From the NCBI RefSeq assembly GCF_947495565.1, contig NZ_CANLZM010000003.1, forward strand, positions 248,001 through 312,000: a stretch of DNA of 64,000 nucleotides. The letters run 5' to 3'. The DNA comes from an uncultured Pontibacter sp. (GTDB taxonomy: Bacteria > Bacteroidota > Bacteroidia > Cytophagales > Hymenobacteraceae). Both the position numbers and the translations under genes were made by a program. The notes beneath the pieces are model-generated. The model was given only the letters and a program-made list of their open reading frames with translations, was not told the origin of the DNA and ran no database searches. Below are positions 1-9,409 of the stretch, piece after piece; position 1 is the stretch's first letter, and every line of letters begins with the position of its first letter.

Positions 1-805
1 AGATAGCTGGACAAGGGCAGCCTGGTCGTTAAAGGCAAGATACTATAACCGGCTAAGCAACATTAACCCAACTGAGTCTGCCCAGCAGGCGCTGGCTGCT
101 GCAGAAAACGGTTTTAGCAGTTCGGCCCAAAATATGAATTTTGCTGTCTTTACATCTGATGCCACTGGCCAGAATCCTTGGTTTCAGGAGGCTGCAGACC
201 GGCAGCACCTGGCGGTAAGTCAGCGTTTTGTACAAACGCTGCAAGGCCTAAGTGACCCCAGGTTAGACGTGTTGGTTGCTCCGGCGCCTAGCACTGGCGA
301 GATTACAGGAGCGCCTAACGGCACGCAGGATAATGACCAGGCAAGTGTGCTGTTCTCTGACCCGACGGATTTTGTTCTGAATGCCACTGCTCCTGTACCA
401 TTGATGACTTATGATGAGCTTAAGTTTATAGAAGCCGAGGCGCATCTTCGGTTAGGCCAACAGGTAGAGGCTGTTGCAGCTTTCAGAGAGGCTGTGTTGG
501 CAGCTATGCAACGTCAGGCTAGCCTGTCTGGTACAGCAGCGGAAGCGTATGTTGCTCAGATTGTAGCGGATGGCCTGAGTCTGCAGGATATTATTCAGCA
601 GAAGTGGATTTCCTTCTTCCTTTATCAGCCAATTGAAGCGTTTGCTGACTATAGACGAACTGATTTGCCAGAGCTACCGCACCCAATCAGCCGCGCTCCG
701 CTTAGATTCCCATATCCGCAGAGCGAAATTGATGCTAATGCGGGCAATGTGCCAAATGTGCAGCTGACAGACGGTGTATGGTGGGATGACGGTACCGAAG
801 ATTAA
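1..805 (+). CDS. SusD/RagB-family outer-membrane lipoprotein, C-terminal part (5' end outside the window)
   Basis: The reading frame is open from base 2, well before the first ATG at 134, so the gene starts upstream of the window. The visible 267 residues begin DSWTRAAWSLKARYYN, typical of the helical TPR-like region of SusD-like proteins. Near the end, QKWISFFLYQPIEAFADYRR and the C-terminal RFPYPQSE block match the SusD-like_2 subgroup. Such proteins sit on the cell surface and lid a SusC-type TonB-dependent receptor to capture glycans or peptides; the receptor is probably the gene just upstream, out of view. It converges on the GH20 gene, with a shared terminator between. The substrate cannot be told from this fragment. 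Confidence 0.88.
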   Translation, partial: DSWTRAAWSLKARYYNRLSNINPTESAQQALAAAENGFSSSAQNMNFAVFTSDATGQNPWFQEAADRQHLAVSQRFVQTLQGLSDPRLDVLVAPAPSTGEITGAPNGTQDNDQASVLFSDPTDFVLNATAPVPLMTYDELKFIEAEAHLRLGQQVEAVAAFREAVLAAMQRQASLSGTAAEAYVAQIVADGLSLQDIIQQKWISFFLYQPIEAFADYRRTDLPELPHPISRAPLRFPYPQSEIDANAGNVPNVQLTDGVWWDDGTED

Positions 806-820
806 CTTATAGGTTTAAGA

Positions 821-858
821 AAAGAAGGCTGCTGAAACTAAATTTAGCAGCCTTCTTT
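821..858. terminator. Bidirectional intrinsic terminator
   Basis: A 13-bp inverted repeat (AAAGAAGGCTGCT, 821-833, with AGCAGCCTTCTTT, 846-858) lies between two convergent genes. It has A/T runs on both sides, so it can end transcription of both the SusD-like gene and the GH20 gene. Confidence 0.85.
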
Positions 859-870
859 TATACTTAAATT

Positions 871-3204
871 TTACTGCACACTCAGCTCATCTACCAGCAG
901 CCAGGTTTTTTGTCCTGCCGATGGATACTGCTCTGGGCTGATGCCTACATTGCGGGCAGTAATTTTTACATAACGGGCTTTAGTAGCCGGAATTTCGGCG
1001 GTAACGGCTTTGCGCAAAATGCCTTCTTCGTTTCCAACTTCTGTGCTGTTAATCACTTTTATGGTTTTATAGTTCTTGCCATCCTCAGACACGGCATACG
1101 CTACCTGCGCCGGCAGAAAGACACGGTAGCCGATGTGCTGAAAGTAGGAGCTGCTGATCTTGCTGATAGGCTGCACCTGTTTCAGGTCTATAACGGCTTC
1201 CATATCGTTGCCTAAATAGCCGAGCCATTGGCCATCGTAGTGGTCGGTGGTGCCGTGCAAGCCATTTACAAGTATACCTGTGCCCGGCGAGAAGCTTTTA
1301 TGCGGTGCTGCGGCCAGTGTTACATTCTGGTTGAGCGCCTTGTTAGCATCAAATGTACTGGTTGTAACCTGCCCGACTAACTGCCCATCTACAAACGAGC
1401 CTGCTTTTATCAGTGCTGCTTTATCTAGTTTAAAAGATTTGCTATACTTCTGAGATTGTGCGGTTGGCTCTGATCCGTCCAGGGTATAGTAAATGTCTGC
1501 CCCGGCAGCGTCTGTAGCGAACGTTACAGTAGCAGATTTGTGTTTCGGGTTCAGTTCTATTTTCTGGCGCACCTGGTAGGCACTTTTGGAGTAGTTTACG
1601 CCCATGGCTTCGTAGCGCTGGTACTGCTGCTGCATGCGTTGCTTAAAGTTATCCCAGTTCTTTAGCTTGGCTGGTGTCCAGAGTACTTCTGAGAGCGCGG
1701 CAATGCGCGGAAAAATCATGTACTCCACATGGCTTTGTGTCGGGATATACTCTGTCCAGACATTGGCTTGGGCACCCAGTATATACTTTTGCTCATCTGG
1801 CGTGAGTTCAGCGGGTGTTGGCTCAAAATCATATACTTTGGAGAGTGGGCTGTAGCCGTGTATGGCAGTTGGTTCTAGTGTGCGGTCGCCTTGGTAATGG
1901 TCGAAATATACATGCGTGCCCGGCGTCATCACCACATAATGCTTTTCTTTGGCCGCCGCAATGCCGCCTTTGGTGCCTCGCCAGCTCATAACGGCTGCGT
2001 TTGGAGCCAGGCCTCCTTCCAGAATTTCATCCCAGCCTATTATCTGGCGGCCTTTGGCGTTTACGAATTTCTCCATGCGCTGCACAAAGTAGCTCTGCAG
2101 TTCGTGCTCATCTTTCAGTTTTTCATCTGCAATTCGCTGTTGGCATTTATCGCATACTTTCCAGCGGTCTTTGGGGCTCTCATCGCCGCCTATGTGGATA
2201 TACTTGCTCGGAAAAAGGTCCATCACCTCCGTCAGCACATCCTCCAGAAAAGTAAATGTTTGCTCGTTTCCGGCGCAGAACACATCTTTAAAAATGCCCC
2301 ATTTAGTTTCCACATGAAACGGCCCGCCAGTGCAGGAAAGCTCCGGGTAAGAAGCCAGCGCAGCTACGGCATGGCCGGGCATTTCAATCTCGGGTACTAC
2401 GGTTATATACCGCTCCTGTGCATACTTCACCACCTCCTTTATCTCCTCCTGGGTGTAAAAACCGCCGTGTCGTTCTTTCTTGTAGGTCTGTGGCAGATCC
2501 CAGTAGTGGCCCTCAAGCGTACTGTCGCGCCAGGCGCTGGTTTGGGTAAGTTTTGGGTATTTTTTAATCTCGATGCGCCATCCCTGGTCGTCTGTCAGGT
2601 GCCAGTGCAAGGTGTTCATCTTATGCATGGCCAGGTAGTCGATGTACTGCTTCACAAACTCCACCGGCTGAAAATGACGCACAACATCTAAGTGCATGCC
2701 GCGCCATTGGTAGCGAGGTTTGTCAGCTATACTTACAGCGGCTATGGCAACAGGCGCTTTGGTTGGCTGCGCAGGCAATAGCTGTCTTATAGTTTGGCTG
2801 CCCCAGTAAAGGCCGTTTAGTTGGTTAGCGGCAAGTATGATTTTGTCTGGTGTTACCTCCAATGTATAGCCTTCGTTGCCCAACGTGTCGGGGGTAGAGG
2901 AGAGGCTGAGGTGGATGATGTTCTTCGCTCTTTTGGAGGGATTTTTCTGTACCACCTGTGGCTGTATGCCTGTCGCTGTTTTTATACTTTGCACCAGCTT
3001 ATCAGCTATACTTTGCAGCTCCTCGTTTTTTGCCGGCACATAAATGCGGGTGTCAGCGGTAAGTATAAATTCACCTTTTTGGAGTGTCAGGTGCTGTGGC
3101 TTCGGTATAATGGAGGTGTTGTTGGCTTGTTGGGCAAACGTGCAGCTGGCGCTAAGGAGCAACACCAGGCAAAGCAGCAGGGGTAAGGTTCTTCTGAAGT
3201 TCAT
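871..3204 (-). CDS. Beta-N-acetylhexosaminidase, glycoside hydrolase family 20
   Basis: This 777-aa secreted enzyme removes terminal N-acetylglucosamine or N-acetylgalactosamine from glycans or chitooligosaccharides. It opens with a signal peptide of about 24 residues ending TFA before QQ. An N-terminal GH20b-type domain (about 30-150) precedes the catalytic barrel (about 155-505). The catalytic Asp-Glu pair is in HIGGDES near residue 340; the adjacent HLTDDQGW and PEIEMPGH blocks are also family hallmarks. After the barrel come a small chitobiase-type C-terminal domain (about 540-620) and a discoidin/F5-8-like domain (about 640-777) that probably binds carbohydrate. Next to a SusD-like protein it may help process a captured glycan; that link is inference. 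Confidence 0.95.
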   Translation of the reverse strand: MNFRRTLPLLLCLVLLLSASCTFAQQANNTSIIPKPQHLTLQKGEFILTADTRIYVPAKNEELQSIADKLVQSIKTATGIQPQVVQKNPSKRAKNIIHLSLSSTPDTLGNEGYTLEVTPDKIILAANQLNGLYWGSQTIRQLLPAQPTKAPVAIAAVSIADKPRYQWRGMHLDVVRHFQPVEFVKQYIDYLAMHKMNTLHWHLTDDQGWRIEIKKYPKLTQTSAWRDSTLEGHYWDLPQTYKKERHGGFYTQEEIKEVVKYAQERYITVVPEIEMPGHAVAALASYPELSCTGGPFHVETKWGIFKDVFCAGNEQTFTFLEDVLTEVMDLFPSKYIHIGGDESPKDRWKVCDKCQQRIADEKLKDEHELQSYFVQRMEKFVNAKGRQIIGWDEILEGGLAPNAAVMSWRGTKGGIAAAKEKHYVVMTPGTHVYFDHYQGDRTLEPTAIHGYSPLSKVYDFEPTPAELTPDEQKYILGAQANVWTEYIPTQSHVEYMIFPRIAALSEVLWTPAKLKNWDNFKQRMQQQYQRYEAMGVNYSKSAYQVRQKIELNPKHKSATVTFATDAAGADIYYTLDGSEPTAQSQKYSKSFKLDKAALIKAGSFVDGQLVGQVTTSTFDANKALNQNVTLAAAPHKSFSPGTGILVNGLHGTTDHYDGQWLGYLGNDMEAVIDLKQVQPISKISSSYFQHIGYRVFLPAQVAYAVSEDGKNYKTIKVINSTEVGNEEGILRKAVTAEIPATKARYVKITARNVGISPEQYPSAGQKTWLLVDELSVQ

Positions 3205-3354
3205 GAAACGTGGTAGTGGTGTTTAGACATCAAGAATAAGCATTATTTGATAGAAATGCCAGAAGTTAAAAGTTGATGTGCTTCTATAGCTGCTGGTGTT
3301 TTATGCAGTTTGATATAAGATATACTTGCTAGCTGCTGAAGTATGCAACTAGAG

Positions 3355-3640
3355 GCAGGTTACACTTTCTAGCTGCCGTTCATCCACGGCCATACAAGCA
3401 GCTCGTTTCACCTCCAGCTTGGCTCGCTCCAGCCCGCGAGGGTTCGTCCTCGAGCATCGCGCTGTATTCCCTCCTGCCTCCGCTGCGCTGCGGCTGCCCT
3501 TGGCGGGCACCGGATCTCACAAGGCGCTCAACCCAAGGACTGGGAATTATTTCGATAGCTAAGGCTGACGGAGCTTCAGCTAAATTCCCCGCCTTGGGCA
3601 AGGAGGGAGCAGGAGTGGTTGAGCCCGGCGTTGCAAAATT
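3355..3640. repeat. Dispersed intergenic repeat, copy A
   Basis: About 285 bp that aligns by eye with 6475-6760. Shared blocks, in the same order, are TTTCTAGCTG, GCTCGTTTCACCTC, CATCGCGCTGT, ACAAGGCGCTCAACCCA, GCTGACNGAGCTT and ATTCCCCGCCTT. Spacing differs by small indels. Both copies lie in gaps on either side of the S46 peptidase/yidD block. Confidence 0.75.
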
Positions 3641-3680
3641 CACATGCTTGAAAGATCAGAGCGCTTAACCCTATAAAAAC

Positions 3681-3715
3681 AAAACCGACGCTGAGGATGC
3701 CCCAGCGCCGGTTTT
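3681..3715 (-). terminator. Intrinsic terminator after the S46 peptidase gene
   Basis: Arms AAAACCGACGCTG (3681-3693) and CAGCGCCGGTTTT (3703-3715) pair with one mismatch. A T-rich tail follows on the minus strand, 24 bp after the peptidase stop codon. Confidence 0.8.
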
Positions 3716-3738
3716 TATACTTTAAGTAAGAGAGTTGC

Positions 3739-6063
3739 TTAGTCCTTTACCTGCAGTTTTACTCTGGCTTTACCTTTTTTCTTATCAACCTTAAACTCAG
3801 TTTTGCCTTGCTCCAGGTTTTGCTTTGCTTCTTCTACGGCAGCGTTCAGAAGTTCGGCCTGAGGTGTTTGGGCTTCGGCTTTGGCTGCATCGCCTGCACC
3901 CGGGCTGTCAGATTCAACAAGTGTCATCTCGTTGATCAGGTTAGTGGCACCGGCATACTTGTCGATCAGGAAAAGCAGGTAGCGCGAATCCATGTTGATG
4001 CAGCGCTTGTAATCCGCATCATACACCAGGTCGCCGGTCATGGCTTCCCAGTTGCCGTCGAAAGCCAGGCCGATCAGCTCACCTTTCCCGTTGATTACCG
4101 GAGAACCGGAGTTACCGCCTGTAATGTCGTTGTCGGTGATGAAGTTTACCACCAGCTCACCTTGCTCGTTGGCATAGCGACCGTAGTCCCTGGCCTCATA
4201 CAGCTGCTTCAGCTTGGCAGGCACCACAAACTCCTCGTTGCTCGGGTCCTCTTTAGACATCAAGCCTTCCATGGTGGTGTAGTAGTTATACAACACACCG
4301 TCCTGTGGGCTGTAGTCTTTAACGGCACCGTAGCTCAGGCGGATGGTTGAGTTAGCGTCCGGGTAGTATACTTTGTCCGGGTTCTGCAGGCGCAGGCCAG
4401 CTACGTACAGGCGGTTAGCCTTGGCCAGTTTCGCCTCGCTCTCGGCAAGTTTCGGGGCAATATTGTTTCTGTAGTTGCTGATGATGGCATCCACGATCTG
4501 GAAAGCCGGGTCGTTGTCCAGCGCCTTCTGCGTCGGGTTCTTCAGCCAGCTGTTCAGCTTCTGCTGGTTCACCACCATCGAGTTGCTGTACACGTGGTCG
4601 GCCAGCTTCTCGAAATTGCCGTTATACTTCTTCACCATGGCTTTAAATGCCTCTGGCTGCTGCTCCTTGGCGATGTCTTCGTAGTAGTACTTCATCATGG
4701 CAGCAAACACTTTTTTGTCGGCTGGCATGTAGTAGTCTTTAAAGAAAGCATCTACGCGCGGCTGCACATCTTCAGCGGCTTTCTTGGCAGCGGCAACGTT
4801 TCCTGATTTCAGGGCGTTGTGTACCGGCGTCAGGCGGTAAGCCATCAGCAGGGCTTCTGTTCCGAGTACAGCCTCGTTCAGGTACACAGAACCCAGGTTA
4901 TACTTCTCGATGTTGCTGTAAGCCTCTTCTATCTCGTTCAGTACATTGCCATAGGTAGCTTTACGCTCTGCATCGGCGCTGGCCCATGTGCGGAACTTAT
5001 CCTCATCCACAATCTTACCCTCTACCGTGCGCATGCGCTTGATGCCTTCGTTTTGACCGATAGAGTACTTGTAGTAGTTTGAAGTAGAAGCATACTTAGA
5101 AGCATACTTGATGCGGGTAGCCGGGTCTTTGTCCATGTCTTCTTTCCAAAGGCCAAGCTTCTTCTCACGCAGCTTAATGCGCGACTTGTTCAGCTGGTTT
5201 ACCTCCAGTTTCAGGCCATGCGACGTCATGAAACGCTTCGTGCGGCCCGGGAAACCGAATACCATCGAGAAATCTCCCGGCTCTTTGTTGCCGATGTTGA
5301 TTGGCAGGTGATGCGCTGGCTTGTAAGGTACGTTGTCTTTGCTGTAAGCAGCAGGAGATCCATCCGGAGCCATGTACACGCGGAACATAGAGAAGTCGCC
5401 GGTGTGGCGCGGCCACATCCAGTTGTCGGTGTCGCCGCCGTACTTACCGATAGATGACGGTGGCGCACCTACCAGACGCACATCAGAATAACGGTTATAC
5501 ACGAACAGGTAAAACTCATTGCCATTGAAGAAATCGCGCACGTAAGTTACATACTTGCCGTTTTCAGAGGCTTCTTTAGCCAGCGCTTGCATACGCTGCG
5601 CAACCAGCTGGGCACGCTGCTCTTCCGGTGTGTTTTTATCAATGCCTTCCAGCACTTTGCCGGTCACGTCATCCATGTAGTGCAGGATGTCCACGAAAAG
5701 GCCTTCGTTTGGAAGTTCCTGGTCTTTAGAAGTAGCCCAGAAACCCTCGGTCAGGTAATCGTTCTCGGTAGTAGAGTGCGATTGGATCTGGCCGTAGCCA
5801 CAGTGGTGGTTGGTTAGAAGGAGGCCTTCCGGAGAAATAAACTCGCCGGTACAGAAGCCGCCGAACTGCACAATGGCATCTTTTAAGCTAGAGTTGTTTA
5901 CAGAGTAGATTTCCTCAGCTGTAAGCTGTAGGCCCTTGTTCTGCATGTCTGTATGGTTCAGACGCTTTATGAGCATCGGAAGCCACATACCTTCGTCTGC
6001 CCTGGCCGCGAACGGCATGCTCAGCATGACTAAAAGTAAAAGTGAAAGGATTCTTTTTAGCAT
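3739..6063 (-). CDS. S46-family dipeptidyl-peptidase (DPP7-like)
   Basis: This 774-aa periplasmic serine exopeptidase releases dipeptides from peptide N termini. It has a signal peptide (about 22 residues, AARA before DEG). The chymotrypsin-like triad is visible: His in TNHHCGYG (about residue 85), Asp in the MWPRHTGDF region (about 219-223) and Ser in GGNSGSPV (about 647). A helical insert between the last two is typical of the family, and the length fits (700-780). The P1-pocket position reads FDGN (about 668). In characterised S46 enzymes Gly there goes with hydrophobic P1 (DPP7) and Arg with acidic P1 (DPP11), so DPP7-like specificity is inferred. Confidence 0.95.
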   Translation of the reverse strand: MLKRILSLLLLVMLSMPFAARADEGMWLPMLIKRLNHTDMQNKGLQLTAEEIYSVNNSSLKDAIVQFGGFCTGEFISPEGLLLTNHHCGYGQIQSHSTTENDYLTEGFWATSKDQELPNEGLFVDILHYMDDVTGKVLEGIDKNTPEEQRAQLVAQRMQALAKEASENGKYVTYVRDFFNGNEFYLFVYNRYSDVRLVGAPPSSIGKYGGDTDNWMWPRHTGDFSMFRVYMAPDGSPAAYSKDNVPYKPAHHLPINIGNKEPGDFSMVFGFPGRTKRFMTSHGLKLEVNQLNKSRIKLREKKLGLWKEDMDKDPATRIKYASKYASTSNYYKYSIGQNEGIKRMRTVEGKIVDEDKFRTWASADAERKATYGNVLNEIEEAYSNIEKYNLGSVYLNEAVLGTEALLMAYRLTPVHNALKSGNVAAAKKAAEDVQPRVDAFFKDYYMPADKKVFAAMMKYYYEDIAKEQQPEAFKAMVKKYNGNFEKLADHVYSNSMVVNQQKLNSWLKNPTQKALDNDPAFQIVDAIISNYRNNIAPKLAESEAKLAKANRLYVAGLRLQNPDKVYYPDANSTIRLSYGAVKDYSPQDGVLYNYYTTMEGLMSKEDPSNEEFVVPAKLKQLYEARDYGRYANEQGELVVNFITDNDITGGNSGSPVINGKGELIGLAFDGNWEAMTGDLVYDADYKRCINMDSRYLLFLIDKYAGATNLINEMTLVESDSPGAGDAAKAEAQTPQAELLNAAVEEAKQNLEQGKTEFKVDKKKGKARVKLQVKD

Positions 6064-6093
6064 GGAAATTTGTTTAGATTAGTTAAACTATGG

Positions 6094-6101
6094 CAAATTT
6101 A
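6094..6101 (-). promoter_or_regulatory. Candidate -7 promoter box of the S46 peptidase gene
   Basis: The minus strand reads TAAATTTG, an exact TAnnTTTG match to the Bacteroidota -7 element, 31 bp before the start codon. No well-spaced -33 TTG is seen, so the call is tentative. Confidence 0.35.
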
Positions 6102-6145
6102 GCAAAAACTGCCGCCTTTTGCTCATTTGTTACAAAAACCAAACC

Positions 6146-6367
6146 ATGACCTGGATACTAAAGAAGTTTGTGCTGGGGCTGGTGTGGGTGTATCAGCACA
6201 TGATTTCGCCGCTGACCCCTGCCGCCTGCCGCTACACGCCCACCTGCTCCCAATACGCCGTAGACGCCGTAAACAAGTATGGCCCTTTTAAAGGTGGCTG
6301 GATGGCGCTAAAGCGCATTGGCCGTTGCCACCCGTGGGGCGGGAGTGGGTATGATCCGGTGAAGTAA
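6146..6367 (+). CDS. yidD: Membrane protein insertion efficiency factor YidD
   Basis: This 73-aa protein has the family signature: [20 protein letters not shown], then [17 protein letters not shown] and [16 protein letters not shown]. YidD proteins are peripheral inner-membrane proteins thought to assist YidC-dependent membrane insertion. The frame can be extended to a TTG at 6119, but the ATG at 6146 gives the normal family N terminus and was chosen. Unusually for yidD, it is not next to rnpA or yidC here; it stands alone, divergent from the S46 peptidase. Confidence 0.95.
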   Translation: MTWILKKFVLGLVWVYQHMISPLTPAACRYTPTCSQYAVDAVNKYGPFKGGWMALKRIGRCHPWGGSGYDPVK

Positions 6368-7007
6368 GGTATTTGCTAGATGTGGCTGCTTGTGTTCTGT
6401 CACTTATAGTTTGATACTAGCTATACTTTGATTACTAGGTTTGTACTTTAGCCGCTGCTTCTGACGACTTGAGACAAGCTATACTTTTCTAGCTGCAGCT
6501 TATCCTTGGCTTTAAAACCTGCTCGTTTCACCTCTGGCTTTGGCTCCCTCCAGGCGGGGGTAGGGGCCCTCGATTAGGGCATCGCGCTGTGTACATTTCC
6601 TTTGCTCCTTCGTCGCAATTTCGCTGAAGCGAAACCAGAAATCTACAAGGCGCTCAACCCAAAGGCTGGGATCAGTTTCCAATAGCTGCTGCTGACAGAG
6701 CTTAAACCGAATTCCCCGCCTTAGAAAAGGGGTTAGGGGTGGTTGGATGATACAACTGATGGAACTTTGCCAAAGCCCCTCTTCGAAAGAAGCAGTGGGA
6801 TGAAATCGTTCTCAAGCAATTTCTTGCCTTGGAAGTGTTAGAGGTGCGTCCAAGCAGAACTGCAATCCCAGCGTTCAATCATATTTCATCGGGTATTCTG
6901 TGGGTTAAGTATAAACTCTCGTTTTGTTAGTCTAAATTATGGAGGAGCAAGTTGAATTGCAGCGTTTTTTTAAGCATATTTAGAAAACAATATATTAATG
7001 CTTCTCT
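6368..7007. other. Intergenic stretch of about 640 bp with the second repeat copy
   Basis: No gene is seen. It contains repeat copy B (about 6475-6760), two TATACTT words, and a tail to about 6905 with no recognisable feature. The DUF5687 gene starts at its end. Confidence 0.65.
6475..6760. repeat. Dispersed intergenic repeat, copy B
   Basis: Second, diverged copy of the element at 3355-3640, in the same orientation. It ends in a G-rich block near 6720-6745 that follows the conserved ATTCCCCGCCTT segment. See copy A for the shared blocks. Confidence 0.75.
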
Positions 7008-8483
7008 ATGCTGCTAACCTTACTCTCACACCAATGGAAAGCAAACTACCGCTCTTCCGTTTTTCAAAAAAGTGTGGCGCTCAATATTATCATGGGCCTG
7101 CTCATTCTTTACTTCGGAACGATATTTTTAGTGCTTGGCTTCACACTTGGTAATATTTTAGGGAAGGTGGCGCCAGGGCAGTCGGCGGTAGCGCTGTTTA
7201 ATGGTGCGCTGCTGTTTTACTTCCTCATCGATCTGTTTTTCCGGTTTCTGATGCAGGAGCTGCCTGTGCTGGCTGTGCAGCCATACCTGCACTTGCCAAT
7301 CAGGAAAAGCCGCATGGTGCATTTTGTGCTGCTAAAGTCGGTGCCAAGTATGTTTAACCTGGTATTTCTGCTCATTTTCATTCCTTTTATGTTTAGGGAA
7401 GTTATACCGGCTTATGGCACAGGAGCTGCGCTTGCCTGGCTTTTTGCTATTCTGGCTCTCACCCTGTTAAATAACTTTCTGCTCATCTATTTTAAACGTC
7501 TGCTTAGCATCAAACCTATACTTACGCTGCTGTTCGGTTTGGCGGTGGCGGGGCTATTGCTGCTGAATTACCTGGAGGTGTTTTCCTTATTCGCCGTCTC
7601 TCAAGTGGTTTTTGGGGCGATGATGGAGATGTCTTGGTTGGCGGCGGTACCGGTGTTGCTGCTGCTAGGCGCTTACCTGCTCAACTACCAGTATCTGATA
7701 GCCCACACATACCCGGAAGAGCTGGCGGTGCGCGAAAAAACGAATGTAGAAGGCAAAGGAATAGCGTTTTTGAGCAGGTTTGGTGAACTAGGCAAATTGA
7801 TAGAACTGGAGCTGAAGCTTATGTGGCGGCACAAACGCCCGAAGTCAATGCTGATGATGTCTGTCTTCTTTATTTTCTATGGCCTGCTTTTCTACCCCAA
7901 CGATACATACCTGGACGGCTTTGCCTGGCTGATTTTTGTGGGAATTATGCTAACAGGCATGCCCATGTTTAACTACGGCCAGTTTGTGCCGAGCTGGCAG
8001 AGCGGCCACTTCGACGCCCTACTTACGCGCCGCATTTCTCCTTACCAGTTTTACGCAGCCAAATTCTGGATTTTTGTGCCGGTTGCCTTGCTGGCATACC
8101 TGGTTACACTTCCTTATGGGTTCTTCGGGTATAAAATCATACTTGTCAACACGGCCACCTTGCTGTTCAATATAGGTGTAAATGTGTTTGTCATTTTCTT
8201 CTTTTCGGTGTACAACACCAGCCGCCTCGACTTAAGCAAAGGTTCTGCTTTTAACTGGCAGGGCGTGGGGGCGTCGCGGTTTGTAATGATGCTGCCGATG
8301 ATGCTGCTGCCGGTGCTGATTTACCTGCCGTTTAAGTTTTTTGGCGTGCCTTACATGGGTATTGCGGCCATCGGCTTGGTTGGCTTAATAGGCTTTGTCT
8401 TTCAGAAGCAGCTGCTGCAATGGTCGGCCAACTGGTTTCTGAAGCACAAGTATAAATTAGCCACCGGCTTCCGCCAGGAGTAA
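7008..8483 (+). CDS. DUF5687-type integral membrane protein, permease of an ABC exporter
   Basis: 491 aa with roughly a dozen hydrophobic segments and few polar stretches, mainly around residues 235-285. The N-terminal LLTLLSHQWKANYRSSVFQK and a central PEELAVREKTNVEGKGIAFL block resemble the DUF5687 family, which I recognise only by general pattern. An ABC ATPase gene follows 46 bp downstream on the same strand, so the pair most likely forms an ABC-2-like transporter. The substrate is unknown. The ATG at 7008 is used; the ATG at 6998 is in another frame. Confidence 0.85.
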   Translation: MLLTLLSHQWKANYRSSVFQKSVALNIIMGLLILYFGTIFLVLGFTLGNILGKVAPGQSAVALFNGALLFYFLIDLFFRFLMQELPVLAVQPYLHLPIRKSRMVHFVLLKSVPSMFNLVFLLIFIPFMFREVIPAYGTGAALAWLFAILALTLLNNFLLIYFKRLLSIKPILTLLFGLAVAGLLLLNYLEVFSLFAVSQVVFGAMMEMSWLAAVPVLLLLGAYLLNYQYLIAHTYPEELAVREKTNVEGKGIAFLSRFGELGKLIELELKLMWRHKRPKSMLMMSVFFIFYGLLFYPNDTYLDGFAWLIFVGIMLTGMPMFNYGQFVPSWQSGHFDALLTRRISPYQFYAAKFWIFVPVALLAYLVTLPYGFFGYKIILVNTATLLFNIGVNVFVIFFFSVYNTSRLDLSKGSAFNWQGVGASRFVMMLPMMLLPVLIYLPFKFFGVPYMGIAAIGLVGLIGFVFQKQLLQWSANWFLKHKYKLATGFRQE

Positions 8484-8529
8484 GCAAAGTATAATTTCAA
8501 AACATCCATCACTGATAAAACAAACTGCC

Positions 8530-9225
8530 ATGATAGAGGTAAAAAATATTGAGAAGAGCTACAGCGGAAAGGTAGTCGTAAATATTCCGGAGCTGACGGT
8601 TACAGCCGGGGAGGCTGTGGGTTTGGTGGGCAACAACGGCGCAGGCAAAACCACGCTTTTCCGCATGATCCTGGACCTGATCAGGCCCAGCAAAGGCAAG
8701 GTATACTCCAAGGGCCTGAACGTGGCGCAAAGCGAGGACTGGAAAGAATACACGGGCTCGCACCTGGACGAAGGCTTTCTGATTGATTACCTGACCACGG
8801 AGGAATACTTTAAGTTTATCGGCGATCTGCACGGCCTCACAGACGGGGACATTACCGAGCGCCTGCTGCCTTTTATGGATTTGTTTAACGATGAGATCCT
8901 GAACCAGCGCAAGTACATCCGCGACTTCTCGAAAGGCAACCAGAAGAAAATCGGGATTGCCGCTGCCGTGCTCTCTAACCCGGAATTGCTGATTTTGGAT
9001 GAGCCCTTCGCCAACCTTGACCCGAGTTCACAGATCCGGTTGAAGAACCTGTTGCGCAACCTGCGCGAACATAAACGCATGACTATGCTCATCTCCAGCC
9101 ACGACCTGAGCCATGTTATTGAAGTATGCGAGCGCATCATGATTCTGGAGAAAGGCCAACTGGTGCAGGACATGCAAACAAACGAAAACACACTGCGCGA
9201 GCTGGAAACATACTTTACAGTGTAG
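8530..9225 (+). CDS. ABC transporter ATP-binding protein, partner of the DUF5687 permease
   Basis: 231 aa, a single nucleotide-binding domain. Walker A is GLVGNNGAGKTTLF (about residues 33-46), the signature is FSKGNQKKIG (about 136-145), Walker B is LLILDEPFANLD, and the switch His is in ISSHDLSHV. It would hydrolyse ATP at the cytoplasmic face to drive the membrane protein encoded just upstream. The length and the absence of extra domains fit the two-gene exporter type. Confidence 0.94.
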   Translation: MIEVKNIEKSYSGKVVVNIPELTVTAGEAVGLVGNNGAGKTTLFRMILDLIRPSKGKVYSKGLNVAQSEDWKEYTGSHLDEGFLIDYLTTEEYFKFIGDLHGLTDGDITERLLPFMDLFNDEILNQRKYIRDFSKGNQKKIGIAAAVLSNPELLILDEPFANLDPSSQIRLKNLLRNLREHKRMTMLISSHDLSHVIEVCERIMILEKGQLVQDMQTNENTLRELETYFTV

Positions 9226-9409
9226 CAGCAAATTTATACTTAGTTAGGGAGCGAGGCGGAATATTTATACTTCTACTCGCTCTCTACTACCTAAAACGGC
9301 TGCTTGTACGTGCGCCGGGGCAGGTTACTGCCTTGTCGCCTAATCCAAACATCCTTGCTAAGAACCAGCTTATAGTTGCAGTAAAAAGGCGGCTGCAGCC
9401 AAAGTATAC

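Larger units (their letters stand above)
3205..3738. other. Intergenic stretch with one copy of an intergenic repeat
   Basis: No convincing gene is present. The stretch holds the GH20 upstream region, repeat copy A (about 3355-3640) and the terminator of the S46 peptidase. The 87-codon minus-strand frame at 3380-3643 lies wholly inside the repeat and looks like composition, not a gene. Confidence 0.7.

Noticed and set aside
3380..3643. 87-codon minus-strand frame
   Set aside because: Lies entirely in intergenic repeat copy A; copy B has no equivalent frame, so it is not a conserved gene.
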